From NCBI GenBank assembly GCA_018806985.1, contig JADANN010000032.1, positions 3,555,501-3,619,500 of the forward strand: a stretch of DNA of 64,000 nt, in the 5' to 3' direction. Positions within the stretch are counted from its first letter, which is position 1; the number at the start of each line of letters is the position of its first letter. Positions 1-11,959 of this stretch are shown in pieces. Below the pieces are notes generated by a model, which saw only the letters and a program-made list of their open reading frames with translations, was not told the origin of the DNA and searched no databases. The stretch is from Angiostrongylus vasorum (Eukaryota; Nematoda; Chromadorea; Rhabditida; Metastrongylidae). The position numbers and the translations under genes were made by a program.

Positions 1-70
1 AGACAAAAACACATACAACACAACAGTAGCTGACGTTTCGGCAGTATCGCCATCTTCAGAGCCTGGAAGG
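1..70 (-). repeat. Family F hairpin-like repeat piece
   Basis: The reverse complement carries GGCTCTGAAGATGGCG followed shortly by GCCGAAACGTCAGC, the core shared with other family F copies (near 19.9, 30.9, 32.9, 33.1, 38.6 and 45.0 kb). It lies just beyond the 3' side of the Penelope-like fragment and may be its terminal region, but that link is inference. Confidence 0.45.
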
Positions 71-310
71 GTACATTAATGTGTATCTTCGGATCCCGCA
101 GGTTCATATTAATATGTTATTTATTTACTACACCAAAAGCTTCAGTAACACAGAAAGATGAAAATCTGAATGGCAATCGCAAGATCAGCATCTTTCCGAT
201 AAACCCACAGTTTTCTACATGCTTTCTACTGAGGAAGAACAGCCGCTTAAAATCTTATATAGCTGATCAGAGCACCAGCCCACATCAAAAATCGGTTCTA
301 AGATACGGGA

Positions 311-1497
311 CTAGATCATGCGTGATTTCTGGGTATTCTCCCTGCTGTTCATTCTCTGATTCTTGGCAATTATCCAAAGAGCTTCAATAAGTTTTCGCGC
401 TGATGTTTTGGCACCATATGCAAGGATAGTGACTTTTATGTTAAAATCGTTTCCGCTTTGCTTTTGTATCCTATGCGTCCCTAGTGGATTACTATGTCTT
501 GCTTTTCGTTTGCCATCTAGGTGTTCTTTTATACGAATGCATAAAGGTCTCCCCGTTCCGCCAATATATTCATCGCCGCAGTTATTACAAGAGATCAGGT
601 ATATCGTACCTGAACTCATGCAGCCACTGTCCCTACCGGAAGGGCAAATTACGCAGCTTTGTGTTTCGCATAGACGGTCATACGGAAGGTTACGAACTAA
701 CTGACGACAAAGATTACTGGGTGGTATTTCAATTATCACTATATCGCTACCGATTACGCTAGGCCTGCCTTTCTTAAGCACCGTTTTATAGCCAAACTTA
801 CTTCATCGCTAATAAAGGGCAACTTAAACGGGATTTTCTTCTGGCCAAACCGTTCGTTTTAGAACGTCACTCTTCCAACAAATTTCTCTCGTGGGGTTAG
901 TATTTCGTAGCCATTGGAGATGGCTATTTGCCGAGCCAAGTCGCGCGATATCTCCCCCAGTTCCCTCTTCGTGCACACAGAGGTGGAGATTCGACACACG
1001 TTTCTCACAATCGCCCGCACTGTGTGTGAAGGGTGGGAAGAAAGGGAATTGACATGGTTGTTTTTGGTACATGGTTTTCGACACCATTTTGTCATGTTAC
1101 CGCTTTCTGATAAGTTAATTTGAACGTTGAAAAAAAGGGAACCAGTTTCCTTTCGCTTTCTCCCTGGTGAATTTAATCCACTCATAGTGCCCATTCGATA
1201 ATTCAAAAGATTTGTCCATCTCCTCCTGAGTAGAGAGAATGACAAAACAATCATCTGTATATGTTCTCGCAAAAGAAAATGGCAAGTTCATCTTCAGCTC
1301 TAAGCATTTGTTGCAGTGATGCATTTGTCATGTCCAATTCGGCAAATATAACAATGATCCTCAAGATATTGTTTAATTTCCTTGAACTCAATGCCTTGTC
1401 TTTTCTTCAACTCTTTGCCGAGATTGTTGCATTTCTCTCCAAGCCAGCGAAAGCTAGTCTCAATCTCTTCTGCTGAATTCTCTGAATCTGAATTCAC
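311..1497 (-). mobile_element. Degenerate Penelope-like retroelement (RT and GIY-YIG parts)
   Basis: On the minus strand a fragment at 1115-1324 reads ARTYTDDCFVIL, a reverse transcriptase catalytic-box sequence with threonine in place of the usual valine. The next frame (859-1272) continues with FFNVQINLS and a WCRKP-type segment typical of the region after the RT palm. The last segment (311-781) has CVICPSGRDSGC, then YLISCNNCGDEYIGGTGRPL and RIKEHL, which is a GIY-YIG endonuclease with its preceding cysteine cluster. This order of RT then GIY-YIG nuclease is diagnostic of Penelope-like elements. The fragments are in different frames with stops between them, so the copy is dead. The 1300-1497 ORF may be an upstream remnant but is not recognised. 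Confidence 0.85.
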
Positions 1498-1619
1498 ACC
1501 AGAATTTGCTAGGCTTGTGCCCCAATTCGTTGAACAAAGTCGAATTCATCGGCTCAACAGTTTAAAAAACATGTTGAAGTTTAAAAACTACGTAACATGA
1601 ACCGAACATTAATATAGTT

Positions 1620-3240
1620 CCCGCAGCCAGTACCACACAAATCTCCTATGAGATAACCGAGTCGGAGGAAAACCCTTGGGCATTCCAGTCACCCGCTGAT
1701 AAAGAATTTATGGGATCCAACAAACAAGAGTTGCAATAACAAAATACGGCGATCTGGAAACAATTTCAAGAAACGATAGAAAAACGAGAAGACAGATACT
1801 ACGTGCGCCTTCCGTGGAAGAACGATGCAACAACGTTACCAGACAATAAAGCCATGGCAGTAAAACGATTACAAGCAATAATCACAGAATTTAAACAAGA
1901 TCCCAAGATGCTGCAAGAGTACCATGAAACAACTGGAAGTCAACTACATCAAAACATCATCGAAGAAGTTGACGAATCTAAAACATCGGACGGTTCAGTC
2001 ATAGACTATCATCTACATCACGCCATGCTCACGCCGAACAAAGAAACAACGAAAATAAGAATTGTTTACGACGGCTCAGCCCACACAAAAGAGGCTCCAT
2101 CACTAAACGAGGTGCTTCACCAAGGACTCAATTTCCTGCCTCAAATATGCGATATTCTGCTTCGATTCCGTTTTGGCGACATCGCGTTAATTAGCGATGT
2201 CGAAAAACCTTTTCTGCAAATACGATTGCACGAACAAGATACAGATGCCGCACGATTCCTTCGGGTGCGCGACATCTCAAAACCCTTCGAACAACAGAAT
2301 ATGGTCACCTACAGATATACACGCGTTACTTTTGGGTTGAACTGCTCGCCATTCCTCTTAGCAGGAACAATCAAGTATCATTTAAACAACTGTTTACATG
2401 ACCCAAAGTTGGTCGAAGATCTCGCCAACAACACATATGTGGACAACGTTATCCTCACGGCTGCATCAGTACATGAGGCATTTAAGACATATAGAAAATC
2501 GAAACAAATATTCCGCGACTTGAGCATAAATCTCCGCGAATTTGTTACTAGCAACCAACGACTCATGGAACAGATTCAAGAGGGATTGTCAAGAAACACC
2601 ACCCAAAAAAATTCGAGAATGAAGTGGGATTTTCAGGAAGACAAAACTCTTTATCTCATGTCAATATCCCAAACCTGAAACTGACAAAACGAGTCATAGC
2701 CGAGCAGATGGCCTCTATTTACGATCCTATGAGATAATCCCACTTACACTAAAAGGAAAATTGTTCCTCCAGCACCTATGGAACTACGAGTACACATGGG
2801 ATTCATTACTTTCAAACGAACATCAAGAAAAATGGAACAAAATAGTAAAGATGCCAATGGATTCGAAGCCAATATCCCACGAGAAATCATGCAATCGGTG
2901 TTCCAGCTAAAGCAGTTCTTTTTGCAGACGCAACCAAGCAATCTATGGCCAATTGCGCATACATTGTCTCAAACAATGAATCACAGCTACTTATGGGAAA
3001 GTCCAGGCTACCTTCACTCAAGGATAACCCTACTATACTAAAACTCGAATTAAATGCCTTAACAATGGCAACGCGGTTGGTTTAGTCTATTCACGAAGCC
3101 ATAAAAAGCCACACCATCGTCACGGATATAATGATTTTCTCAGATTCCGAGACAGCTCTTAGATGGATGAGATCTCAGAAAATCGCAAACACACACGGAA
3201 CATTAATAGAAAGTAGAGTAAAGGAAATATGACAAATAGT
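1620..3240 (+). mobile_element. Degenerate BEL/Pao LTR retrotransposon (polymerase region)
   Basis: The 1803-2678 ORF (291 codons) resembles the reverse transcriptase of BEL/Pao elements. It shows a KIRIVYDGSAH segment, SLNEVLHQGLNFLP, the first RT box as LISDVEKPFLQI, and the second box as NTYVDNVIL where an intact element would have a double aspartate. Past the stop at 2678, other frames carry a YDP segment and a WNYEYTWDSLL-like stretch, then an RNase H-like region near 3050-3230 with FSDSETALRWMRSQ. Changed catalytic residues, stops and frameshifts show it is inactive. I saw no convincing LTR pair or integrase domain. Plus orientation, next to the oppositely oriented Penelope-like copy. 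Confidence 0.85.
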
Positions 3241-3520
3241 AGAAAATCTATCCACACCAATTCTATACTCCACTGGCCAATTAGCACAATAACGAATTTG
3301 TATGTACAGTAGAAAACGAAGCATACGACTCTCAAAGAATGTAAAACTTACATTTTTTTAAAAATCCACAGCATTTTCAGGTATGAAAGCTTTACAATTA
3401 ATTTGTAGAAAACAAAATGGAAAACGATTCTTTAGACAATATCAGTTGTGGCGGTCAAGACACCGTTCAAAACCAAGCTCTAAAGGGATGGCGGAAACTA
3501 GGAATTTTTGTAACTTACAG

Positions 3521-6500
3521 TCAAATAACTCCTTCGGTTACTATTAGTTTTTGTCGATGCTTTGTTCTCAATGGTCGGTGTAATTCATGATTATTTGTCC
3601 AAGGACCAAGAGAATCGTTTGAGTAGTAGTCCATTGGATAATGAGAAGAAGGAAGTGACACCTGAACATAATACTTGTGGAGTGATACCTTTCATTTCAG
3701 ACGACAACGATGCATTTAAAGAAGGGCAGGTGTTACTGGTTTAGAATTCGCTAGATCAATGTTTAAAAAGTATGACGGTATACTTCAAACAGTCTAAACT
3801 GGCCTCATCAAGAGCAACCATAAGCTCAAACGGAGACAGTAATGGCTTCCTAAATTCGGAACCCCAGTCAATGGATAGGCGCGGACATGCTACTTGCACC
3901 CAACAGTCAACTTCTTCGAATTTTTCCAACTTCTGAGGGAAAATCTCGGAAAGAAGAACTCGGACAAAGTTCTTGTTTCTACTAATTAACTTTCTTTCAA
4001 GTTCCTGAAAAAAAGCCGTTTGGAGTGCTGACTGTGAAAATTCTCCAAAAATGCTTCTAAGCTGAATTTTCGTTCCAAACCAAAATAGAACAGATTCCAA
4101 AAGAAAAAAGTGCACATACTTGGACAATCTTGATGTTGCCTTGCCGACCAAGAGTTCCTTGGATCAGACCAAATGTAGTGCATCTACGGGCAACACCGAT
4201 TGCTTCTATAATAAGGAAGTGTAACGAAGTCAGTGCGTCGGGGGAATTTATACTCTACGAGTAATTAACAACAGCAAGTAGTAAACAAAAATTTGCAAAT
4301 GAATTTATGCAACTAAAAGCTCTAAAGCTCTCGGCATTGACCAGTCCCTGAGGAATGCGCCATGCATTCCACTTCATAAAGCATCGTTGGAAGTGACTGA
4401 ATGCATATCTAGCCTTTACGGTGACTCGCGGTGGCCTACCAATGTATCGAGCCAGTGTTACTATCCACCCAGAGAAGTCTGGTACCAATTTGCCCACCCC
4501 AGAGGGATGGAAGGCTTGGTGGGCCAGGGCGTGGGAATCGATCCCATGTGTATTACAGGACGCCTTCGACCACTGTGTCACACGCCCCCTCCATTTATTC
4601 AGTTACAGCATAAAATATACTCTCGGAGAACATTGAATAGGACGACGCTATTATTACATTATAGTCTATACCTTTTCTACTCTTCATCAAGACGTTAAAG
4701 TCATAGCGCTCTCGAGTAAATTTTCTCGAATAGGGATCATATTGATACGCCATAACATCAGGATTATGAATCATTAAAGATTCAAGATGAAATCTGCCGT
4801 CACCAAGATATCTAAACCAGTATGCAACTGGAAATAAGAACAGTATCAAGATAAAAAAAACCACCCTACAAGTAATAGCTCATCTTTTCTATACAATCAA
4901 TTTAAACACAACCATGTGGGAGCAAAAAGAACTTACATTACTACGTCACAACCATTGTCGAGTCGAGGAGATGTGCAACCTAGGATTTCTCCCGGACTCA
5001 ACGGTTTGCACTGTGGAAGCACTATTTCCAAACCAGTGTTTTCCAAAGCACTGCGCACTGCCTGAGACAGAAATAGAGGATCAGTCATAATCAAAGGTAA
5101 CAGACAAAACAGACAGTCTAATAATAACAATAATAATAATAATAATCATACCTGAAGTGACGTCACAAACTGAATTGTGCTGACCAGGCCTATTCGACAT
5201 GGGGCAGTGAAATTCGATCGAATACAGTCCACGAAGTTGGTGATATTAATGCCAATACTGACGAATACATAAAGCATAGCGATTCCTTCAGTATTTTGTA
5301 TTGGAACAAGGCAGCTATGACCATAATGAACCAGTAAGTCGCATCCTAAATTAGATCAAACTAGGCAACTAAAATAAAGAAATGTGGAAGACCTGAGGAA
5401 ATCGTCTCACACCAGGACGGAACTCAAGAAATTCGTAATAAAGTTGTCTTCTTTTACTGTATTGAGCACGATCTTGCACAAAATCGCCAAGAACATGTGA
5501 CTTCTACTAGATTACGTTCGTTTTAAATCGTGCACCACGTCAGCTTGTAGTTGGTTTTCGTTGGGAGATATTCTCTGAATGTGAGCAAACAGTCCAACCA
5601 CATTATCCTATTGAGTATTTCCTATTCATTACTAACCAGATAGGACGCGTTTCTCATCAAATGACGAATCGTAGCTGTTTGTCATTGTGAACAAAACCTC
5701 CATTCGAAGGCTATCAAGGGTATTGCCGATATGGGAGAACTGGACTTATTAATATACTTTAAAAAGTATTGGACCTGTACAACGGAGGTATGTGAACACC
5801 TGGCCTAACGACTTCCCTCTTTCCGTATCTTTTAAAGGTGTTCGAGATTTCTATGCGCAAGCTTATCCATGAGTAGTATGCTATGAAGTGTATCCGATCG
5901 TGGTGTTTAGAAAACAACTACTGTAAACACCACTCAGTTGCAAAAGGTGCGGAAGAGGTCTAATGGAAGACTGTCAAGTACGGAAAATTTTAATAACGGC
6001 TTTATAACAATTCCTCGTTACGCTTGAATGTCATCATCATTCGTAAAGTGGAAAAAATTCAATCCAGTATAATTTAATACCTACTTGGACATTTCGATGC
6101 ATGCATGGTTGTGCGGGCCTCAGCAAAAAAATCCATTTTTTTCGGAGTTTTGCTGGTTTAGCCATTGTGGTTTCCTGGAACCCCGAGGTCAGCGTCGCCA
6201 AAGTCTGCCCCAGGTCCTCACCACTATCGGCAGTCGGATCCGTTGTGGATCAGAGGGAAATTTGCCACCATGCGACTTTGATACCAGGACGGTGATCGAT
6301 CCTGGTAGTGGTTTATGCTTAGCTGGGCTTCCTTATGGAAATGCCAGACGCCTTCCCAGGTTGGGTAAGCCCTGTTCGGGGGGAAGGAGATGGATCCCAC
6401 CACTGAACATCGCAGCCCGACACCCAGGATCCTAGCCACAATGAGGCGGTAAACCGCTGGCACGGCAATTTAATACTAGTCAAAACAAATTTTATGAAAC

Positions 6501-7025
6501 GTGAAATATAGGGTTACCTAAAGACTTTGCAGTATAATCGTCGACGCAACAAGCTCCATACGTTACATCTCCCATGATTACGGTAACGCACCCAGTATGC
6601 TTTTCAAGAATATCAGCAATCAATCCCGAGTACATTATCAAGCCTTCAGGAAACTGTAGTGCAACTTGTTTGCTATTTGTTGAACGAATTTTCCAAATCG
6701 TCTTCGGTATTTCAAACGAATAGTTGGAAGGAAGCTGCAAAAAAATTGTTTCAATTATTCATTTACTATTTCGACATCACGTCACATGATAGGTTGAACA
6801 CGGCTAAGAGAAAGGCGAAACGAAGGACGCGCAAGGTGTGGTGGTGAACGCGTTAGCCCCAGAAGAGGGTAATAACGTATTCGGTCCCCACCTCACACAC
6901 CAGCGGTCCGGCGTTTTGCAAATATCTCAGCCTCATTGTAATTATATTTTTGACATCGTTATTCATCTTACAATCTCCATATCACGCAACAGACATTCAT
7001 CGGACGCTATCTTATCAATTTCTTC
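3521..7025 (-). CDS. dph-1: Diphthamide biosynthesis protein 1 (DPH1), 5' end unresolved
   Basis: DPH1 works with DPH2 as an unusual iron-sulfur radical-SAM enzyme that transfers the 3-amino-3-carboxypropyl group of SAM to a histidine of elongation factor 2, the first step of diphthamide synthesis in the cytosol. Minus-strand exons in phase: 6972-7025, 6518-6734, 5152-5345, 4937-5061, 4672-4811, 4120-4205, 3777-4004 and 3521-3661, about 394 residues. Key signatures are [99 protein letters not shown] and [14 protein letters not shown]. The three cluster cysteines of the family (in GACC, LGCTSP and VACPRL) are all present. The last intron (3662-3776) uses a weak donor and is the least certain. 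The initiator methionine is not settled (see findings). Introns hold family A, B and C repeats. Confidence 0.93.
4316..4592 (-). repeat. Family A tRNA-headed SINE-like copy in dph-1 intron
   Basis: The minus strand starts with the head GGGGCGTGTGACACAGTGG and runs through the family body (conserved CAGACTTCTCTGGG, CATTCAGTCACTTCC and GATCAATGCCGAGAG-like segments). It lies between the exons at 4120-4205 and 4672-4811. Confidence 0.75.
5123..5150. repeat. AAT-rich microsatellite
   Basis: A short run of AAT repeats lies directly after the donor of the dph-1 exon 5152-5345 (minus strand). Confidence 0.7.
5346..6082. other. dph-1 intron sequence without recognised content
   Basis: This is the first part of the long intron between 5152-5345 and 6518-6734. 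I see no exon-like reading frame, RNA gene or strong repeat in it apart from family B at its distal end. Confidence 0.5.
6083..6465 (+). repeat. Family B repeat (about 380 bp) in dph-1 intron
   Basis: Contains the family's ordered conserved blocks: GTGCGGGCCTCAGC, GTTTTGCTGGTTTAGCCATT, AGGTCCTCACCAC, GTGGATCAGAGGGA, GATACCAGGACGGTG, the TTAGCTGGGCTTCCT block and the 3' end GAGGCGGTAAACCGCTGG. No ORF of its own; the short ORFs through it are chance. Confidence 0.85.
6800..6960 (+). repeat. Family C arm (palindromic element fragment)
   Basis: Carries GGTGTGGTGGTGAACGCGTT, a CGTATTCGGTCCCCACC-like block and TTTTGCAAATATCTCAGC. It sits in the intron between dph-1 exons 6518-6734 and 6972-7025. 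Confidence 0.8.
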
Positions 7026-7079
7026 TGCAAGGCGCACAGGCCCACGGGAAGTCATTTGCGGACTATTCTGAAAGCTCTC

Positions 7080-7415
7080 TGATATTCGCACAACACGACT
7101 TTTGAAATGGAAAAACACTTGCTTATAAGGATTATTCATAATTAGTCAGCGATTTATTTGTTGTTATAGAAGCAATCAACGACGAAAACTGACCACTCGT
7201 GTGACTATCTCTCACATAGAAATTTCCAATCCCACTCAACCTAAGTGATCAGTCGAAAATTCAATTTCTAGAAAAAAAAAGAATAAAAGAGTCTAATGAA
7301 GTGTGTAAAATGTTTCCCACAACACTGTGAAATATAAGAGATGGTTTAAATGAAAAGAAAATTATAGCAGCGATTCAAAAAGTCAAAAGTTTAGCGTTAG
7401 TACCCGTGTACGTAG
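7080..7415. other. Upstream region of dph-1, no gene seen
   Basis: This 340-base AT-rich stretch should contain the promoter and possibly a missing first exon or splice-leader site of dph-1. No clear motif could be assigned. Confidence 0.4.
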
Positions 7416-7650
7416 GGCGCGTGTAGCGCAGTGGTCGAAGGCACATTGTAATACACATAGGATCGATCTCCACGTCACAGGCCCACCAATCCCTCCATCT
7501 CCCAGGGACAGCAAACTGATATCAGACTTCTCTCGGAGGATATCAGCTTGGCCAGATATGCATTTAATCACCTCCAACGATAATTAACGAAGTCAAATGC
7601 ACGGCGAACCACTCACAGACTGATCAACGCCGAGAGTTTTTAGAGTTCTT
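7416..7650 (+). repeat. Family A SINE-like copy
   Basis: Starts GGGCGCGTGTAGCGCAGTGG and contains the box-B-like GGATCGATCTCC. The body runs to GATCAACGCCGAGAG at the 3' end. Confidence 0.8.
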
Positions 7651-8240
7651 ATTTGTGTGCGCTAAGAATCTTGATCATGAAAATGTTATGCTTGAAGTAT
7701 ATAAATACTTCTTTAGTTTGATATACTAAATAACTTGATTCCATTCTAGTCTCATTTTTCATTGACTGGACTTTGCGCACCTTTATACCTAAAGAAGTGA
7801 TATCGCATGGCTACCAAGAATCTCCTTCTTTAAGGGATCCCCAGCCGGTTAACCGCGAGACTACACCGCATCCCTAGGTGGAGGATATGGGTTAAACGCG
7901 TACGAAAAGCAACCTTTCGCGTTGCTGAGACGCAAATGGATCCAAGGGATAGACTCTTTGCTTCAGCTCCACCTATTTGGCACAAACCTCTCTTTACATA
8001 GGCATTTTTATGCATGTATACATGGATGTGTTCTGATTTGTATAGATTGTATTCTACAATTCAATTCGACCAAAACTCTGCAAAAGAGGTGATTAGGAGT
8101 CGCCTACAACAAATAAACACTATGCCTACTCCAGGGAGACTCGCAACGACTCGTGAGGATTTCCAACACCACGTTAAGAGCTCAGCAAGTTATGTATAGT
8201 TACCACAGCTAAACACGATAAAATAGGTGAACTTCACTCC
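7651..8240. other. Unassigned intergenic sequence
   Basis: Only short ORFs occur here (7830-8015 minus, 8014-8199 plus) and neither resembles a known family. The sequence from about 8200 leads into the LINE remnant. Confidence 0.4.
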
Positions 8241-8249
8241 CGTGACCCC

Positions 8250-9830
8250 GAAAGAGCCCCGATATGGCAGCGTTGGGTAGGACGAGTACGGAGAAGGTGC
8301 TAAAATCTGAGGGCCATTCTAGGCTTCCTAAATCATAAGGGACTAAGGTTACGATCTGTACCTACGCTGCATGCCTGCTTGGATCTGAGTCCTTCATACG
8401 GAACGTGATGATAGAGGAAAGAAAGATAAGGTACGACATCATCGTACCGGCTGAGACGAGAACACACCGTAAATTTACGGCCATCTATGACACCGCAGAA
8501 GAACTGTTCCTCGGAACACGTGGAACTAGAAGAGTCGGCGCCGTCGGCGTTCTAGTCAATACGAGTTTGTCGTGAACATTGACCCATTCGAAGAGGTAGC
8601 AACCCAAATAAGACAGTTACTATTGAAAAGATGTGGACTTATTTCGACTTTGATCGTGGTCAAAGCGTTCTCTATGGACTTCGGAAAGCTCTAAGGAAAA
8701 GACCATGCTTTCTGTACGGTAACCATTGGCGGTTTAAGATCTAACGTTGAGCTCAAGAAAACGTCAGACGACAATCGCATTGAGATCCACAGATTTGAAT
8801 GAAACGAACAGGGTGTGCAGTCGTCTGAGTCTGTCATGATGACCAAGACGATTCATGGTAATTAACAATTCCAGAAGCCCAGCTGTCAACGCTGAACCTG
8901 TCGGTATCCGAACTGAGAGTACCATGACGAAATTGACAACGTCATAGTAAAACGAACGTTTTGCGTAGCTGTTGTTCCAAAATTCTACACGAAATCAGAC
9001 CATCGCCTCTTCCTCACAAGATTCCACTTCTCGAAGAAAGGAAAGAAAGTTGCTAAGCTCAAAAAACGAGCTCTCAAAACCACCATAAACTGGGATTCAT
9101 TCAGTTCCCTAGTCGGCTGTTGGGAAGATGCCGTTCTTGATAAGATGAACAAGGAAAAGGACCGGCTTATTCAACACCTTCACATTAGTGCCACTAAATC
9201 TGAAAGTTCGAAAAGTCGCAAGAAAACCCCAATCTCCATAAACAATCGAGCTCGTTTGCCAACACGAAATCGCATGAGCAGCAAGACGAATTCGAAACTT
9301 AGTCGCCATGTAAACAGAATAAAAATATCACACTCAGCGTTACTGAATATGCAGTCAGAAAGGACCATGCGAGGAGTATCCCGTGTCACATAAGTGAGGG
9401 AAGGGATCCGAAGTGCCGACCTGCGTTAACGACCAAAAAATCAAAGATGCCATTCTACAAGTCAAACTGTCGAAGATAAGGTGGGCCGGACACGTTATGG
9501 GCTTGAACGACAACCGATGGACAGAAGCCGTTGGTGACTGGATTCCTCGGGACATCAAACACGCAGCTAGAAAACCACCGACCTGATGGTCAAAGTCCTT
9601 CACGAAAAGCCTAGTAGAAAACTATGATGTTCGACGAGTCCCTAGAGCGATCAGGACCCCGTGGGCTGCTCTTGAACACGACAGAGAAAAAATGGGATAT
9701 AATGGCGTCCGCTTGGGTCACTCGACGACCAACCAGAGGGACAGGTGATATAGGCCACCGTATGACTACCGATAGCCAACAGAATCCTTCGCCCCCTTCA
9801 AAATCGTAGCAGAACGTCCTACTACGAGTG
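8250..9830 (+). mobile_element. Internally deleted RTE-type LINE remnant
   Basis: Translated fragments match an RTE-clade apurinic endonuclease: KIRYDIIVPAETR, AIYDTAEELFLGTRG, VGAVGVLVNTS, KTIHGN-FQKPS, VVPKFYTKSDHRLFL and TTINWDSF. From about 9330 the sequence jumps to the end of the reverse transcriptase polyprotein: ERTMRGVSRVT, then frames with IRWAGHVMGLNDNRW, WIPRDIKH and KPPT. The whole central RT domain, normally over 1 kb, is absent. Many stops and frameshifts mark an old dead copy. Confidence 0.82.
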
Positions 9831-11160
9831 ATACAATACTAACCGGTCAATCAGATTAGCCCACCTAAGTTCAAGGTCACCACGAATTAACAAGAAGAAC
9901 AGAAATGTGAGTCATCACTACTGATCACTTAGAATGGAGCCGAAGGCAAGCGTGTAAAAACGATGTAGTACTACGCACTTCGTACGACTAAATTAAAAAG
10001 AAAAGTATGGGAAAGATTTTACGAAAGGCTCAACAGAAACACTACGTATCGGTACGCCGTTGAGCAGGGATTGTCAGCAGAGCGCGTTCCCTCCAATGTC
10101 ATTCTTTTGCTAATCCATTTTGTAATGGGATGTGTTTTTAAAATCGCTTGTTTTATTTCGTCACAGTGCTATTGTTTCGCGGAGTTTCGTGTCCTCTGCA
10201 AAGTGTCAGTCGAGTCTTTAAAATCGTTTACATCGTTTTCTTAGAAAAAAAACACCTGAGCATGTTCGTATTCGCAAACTCATTGTTTCTCCCAGACCAC
10301 TGTGTTTTATGCCATCCCAGCTGTTTCTGGGTTTTCCATAGATGCAGTTTTCTGCTTGCAAGTTCTTCACTGTTAGTTGTCATCGTTTCAAACGTTGTTG
10401 TTTGCTGTTTTTTTGACGAAGGGACCAATCTGATAACTGCAGTGGAGGTGATGATGCCTGTATCCCTTCATGGTTGGGAAGTGATTCTCCTTTACCAGTA
10501 GAGCGTATGGCGAGTAGCATGTGACGCTTTCTTATCTATCGTTTCAATATTTGACAAGCCTCACTGCCGACATGCTTATACTGCCATTAGAAATATTTCT
10601 GTAACATCCCTCTGTCTGCACTTCCTAGAATTCGTATCTGCAGTCCTGTCATAAACAGATATACATGGATTTTAGTAATTTCTGTAAGGAATGCTAACAG
10701 TACTACTGGTGCTTTTACGTCCGTATGTATGTTGTTGAGCCGCTGTCTCGGTTAACGGGATTCTCTTTGAGCGTGTTGTTCCAATTGATGGGTTGATTTT
10801 CTATTCAGCTGGACAGACTAGAATGATTAGACGGTCGCTGATGTTGCAGTTTGAGTGGTGGTGGTGGTCGAAGGTTATAGTGGTGGCTCTAAGATTCGTG
10901 TCCGTCCCGATCGTTTCCTTCGGGACATTTTCCCGGTTCGTGTTCTTTCTCAACTTGTGAAGAATGAATTCTTCGAGAGAAGGTTGGGAAGTTGCTTTTA
11001 CGTGTTCGAGGTCGGAGGTGATAGCGTCGATTTCGAGTTTCGACTGCGCTTTGCGGATCCCGAGTCGGAGAAATTCTGTGGAGTATTAAAGATTTCTGAA
11101 ATTCGAATTCAGTGTCCTAAAACTAACATAACGGGATGTCAGTTATATTTTAGTTTGTTC
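9831..11160. other. Unassigned region with two ORFs of unclear status
   Basis: Open frames at 10148-10501 (117 codons, hydrophobic and cysteine-rich) and 10855-11163 (102 codons) do not match any family I recognise. No confident splice pattern links them. Confidence 0.3.
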
Positions 11161-11163
11161 TAG
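10855..11163 (+). CDS. Hypothetical ORF, possibly an exon
   Basis: The frame reads acidic/basic protein-like sequence (RVRPDRFLRDIFPVRVL, VGGDSVDFEFRLRF) that looks more like coding sequence than the surrounding AT-rich DNA. It has no ATG, is preceded by an in-frame stop, and no clean acceptor was found. It could equally be a repeat remnant. Confidence 0.2.
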   Translation: MVVVVEGYSGGSKIRVRPDRFLRDIFPVRVLSQLVKNEFFERRLGSCFYVFEVGGDSVDFEFRLRFADPESEKFCGVLKISEIRIQCPKTNITGCQLYFSLF

Positions 11164-11164
11164 A

Positions 11165-11435
11165 AACGTAGGGTGCATGTAGCGCAGTAGTCGGAGGCGT
11201 CCTGCAATACATATGGGATCGATCTCCGCACCAAGGCTCACCAAGTCTTCCATTCCGCCAGGGTACATAAATTGGTATGTCTGGGAGGATAGCAGCACAG
11301 CCTCGATAGATCGGTAGGCCACCGCGAGTCATTGTAAAGGCTAGATATGCATTCAGTCATATCCAGCGATGCTGTATGAAGTCGAATGCATGGCGCATCT
11401 TTCAGGAATTGATCTACGCCGAGAGCTTTATCCTA
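11165..11435 (+). repeat. Family A SINE-like copy
   Basis: Head GGGTGCATGTAGCGCAGTAG with box-B-like GGGATCGATCTCC. The body ends near GATCTACGCCGAGAGC. Confidence 0.8.
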
Positions 11436-11649
11436 TTTATCCTTTGGAAACGTCGTAGTGTTACCTTTTAAAGGTATTCGTTGTTACATTTTGTGAACAC
11501 TTCAACGTTTTACAATGCTTCTAACACAGTTTTTTTTGCTTTTTGTGCTTCACTGTACTTTGCAATACTCACTTCCTATAGTTATCTGTGATATGTTCCC
11601 AACGCATATATAGGTGTTCTACGAATTTGTCGCGATTAAAAGAAGAGTT

Positions 11650-11930
11650 AAGCTCTCGGTGTTGATCAATCCCTGAGATATGCGCCATGCAATCGACTTC
11701 ATTAAGTATCGTTGGAGGTGATTGAATGCATATCTTGCCTTTCAATGACTCACGGTGGCCTATTGATGTATCTAGGCAATGCTGCTATCCTCCCAGGCAA
11801 GTCTGGCACCAATTTTTCCGACCCCGGAGCGACTGAAGGCTTGGTTAATCACGGGTGCCGGGACCGCTCCCATTTGTGTTGCAGGGGCCCTCCAACTACT
11901 GCGCTACATGCGCCATTTTTCACGGAAGAT
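11650..11930 (-). repeat. Family A SINE-like copy, inverted relative to the previous copy
   Basis: The reverse complement carries GTAGCGCAGTAGTTGGAGG and the family body. It lies about 215 bases from the plus-strand copy at 11165-11435. Confidence 0.78.
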
Positions 11931-11959
11931 CGATATAATGCTGAAATGTCATTCTTAAG

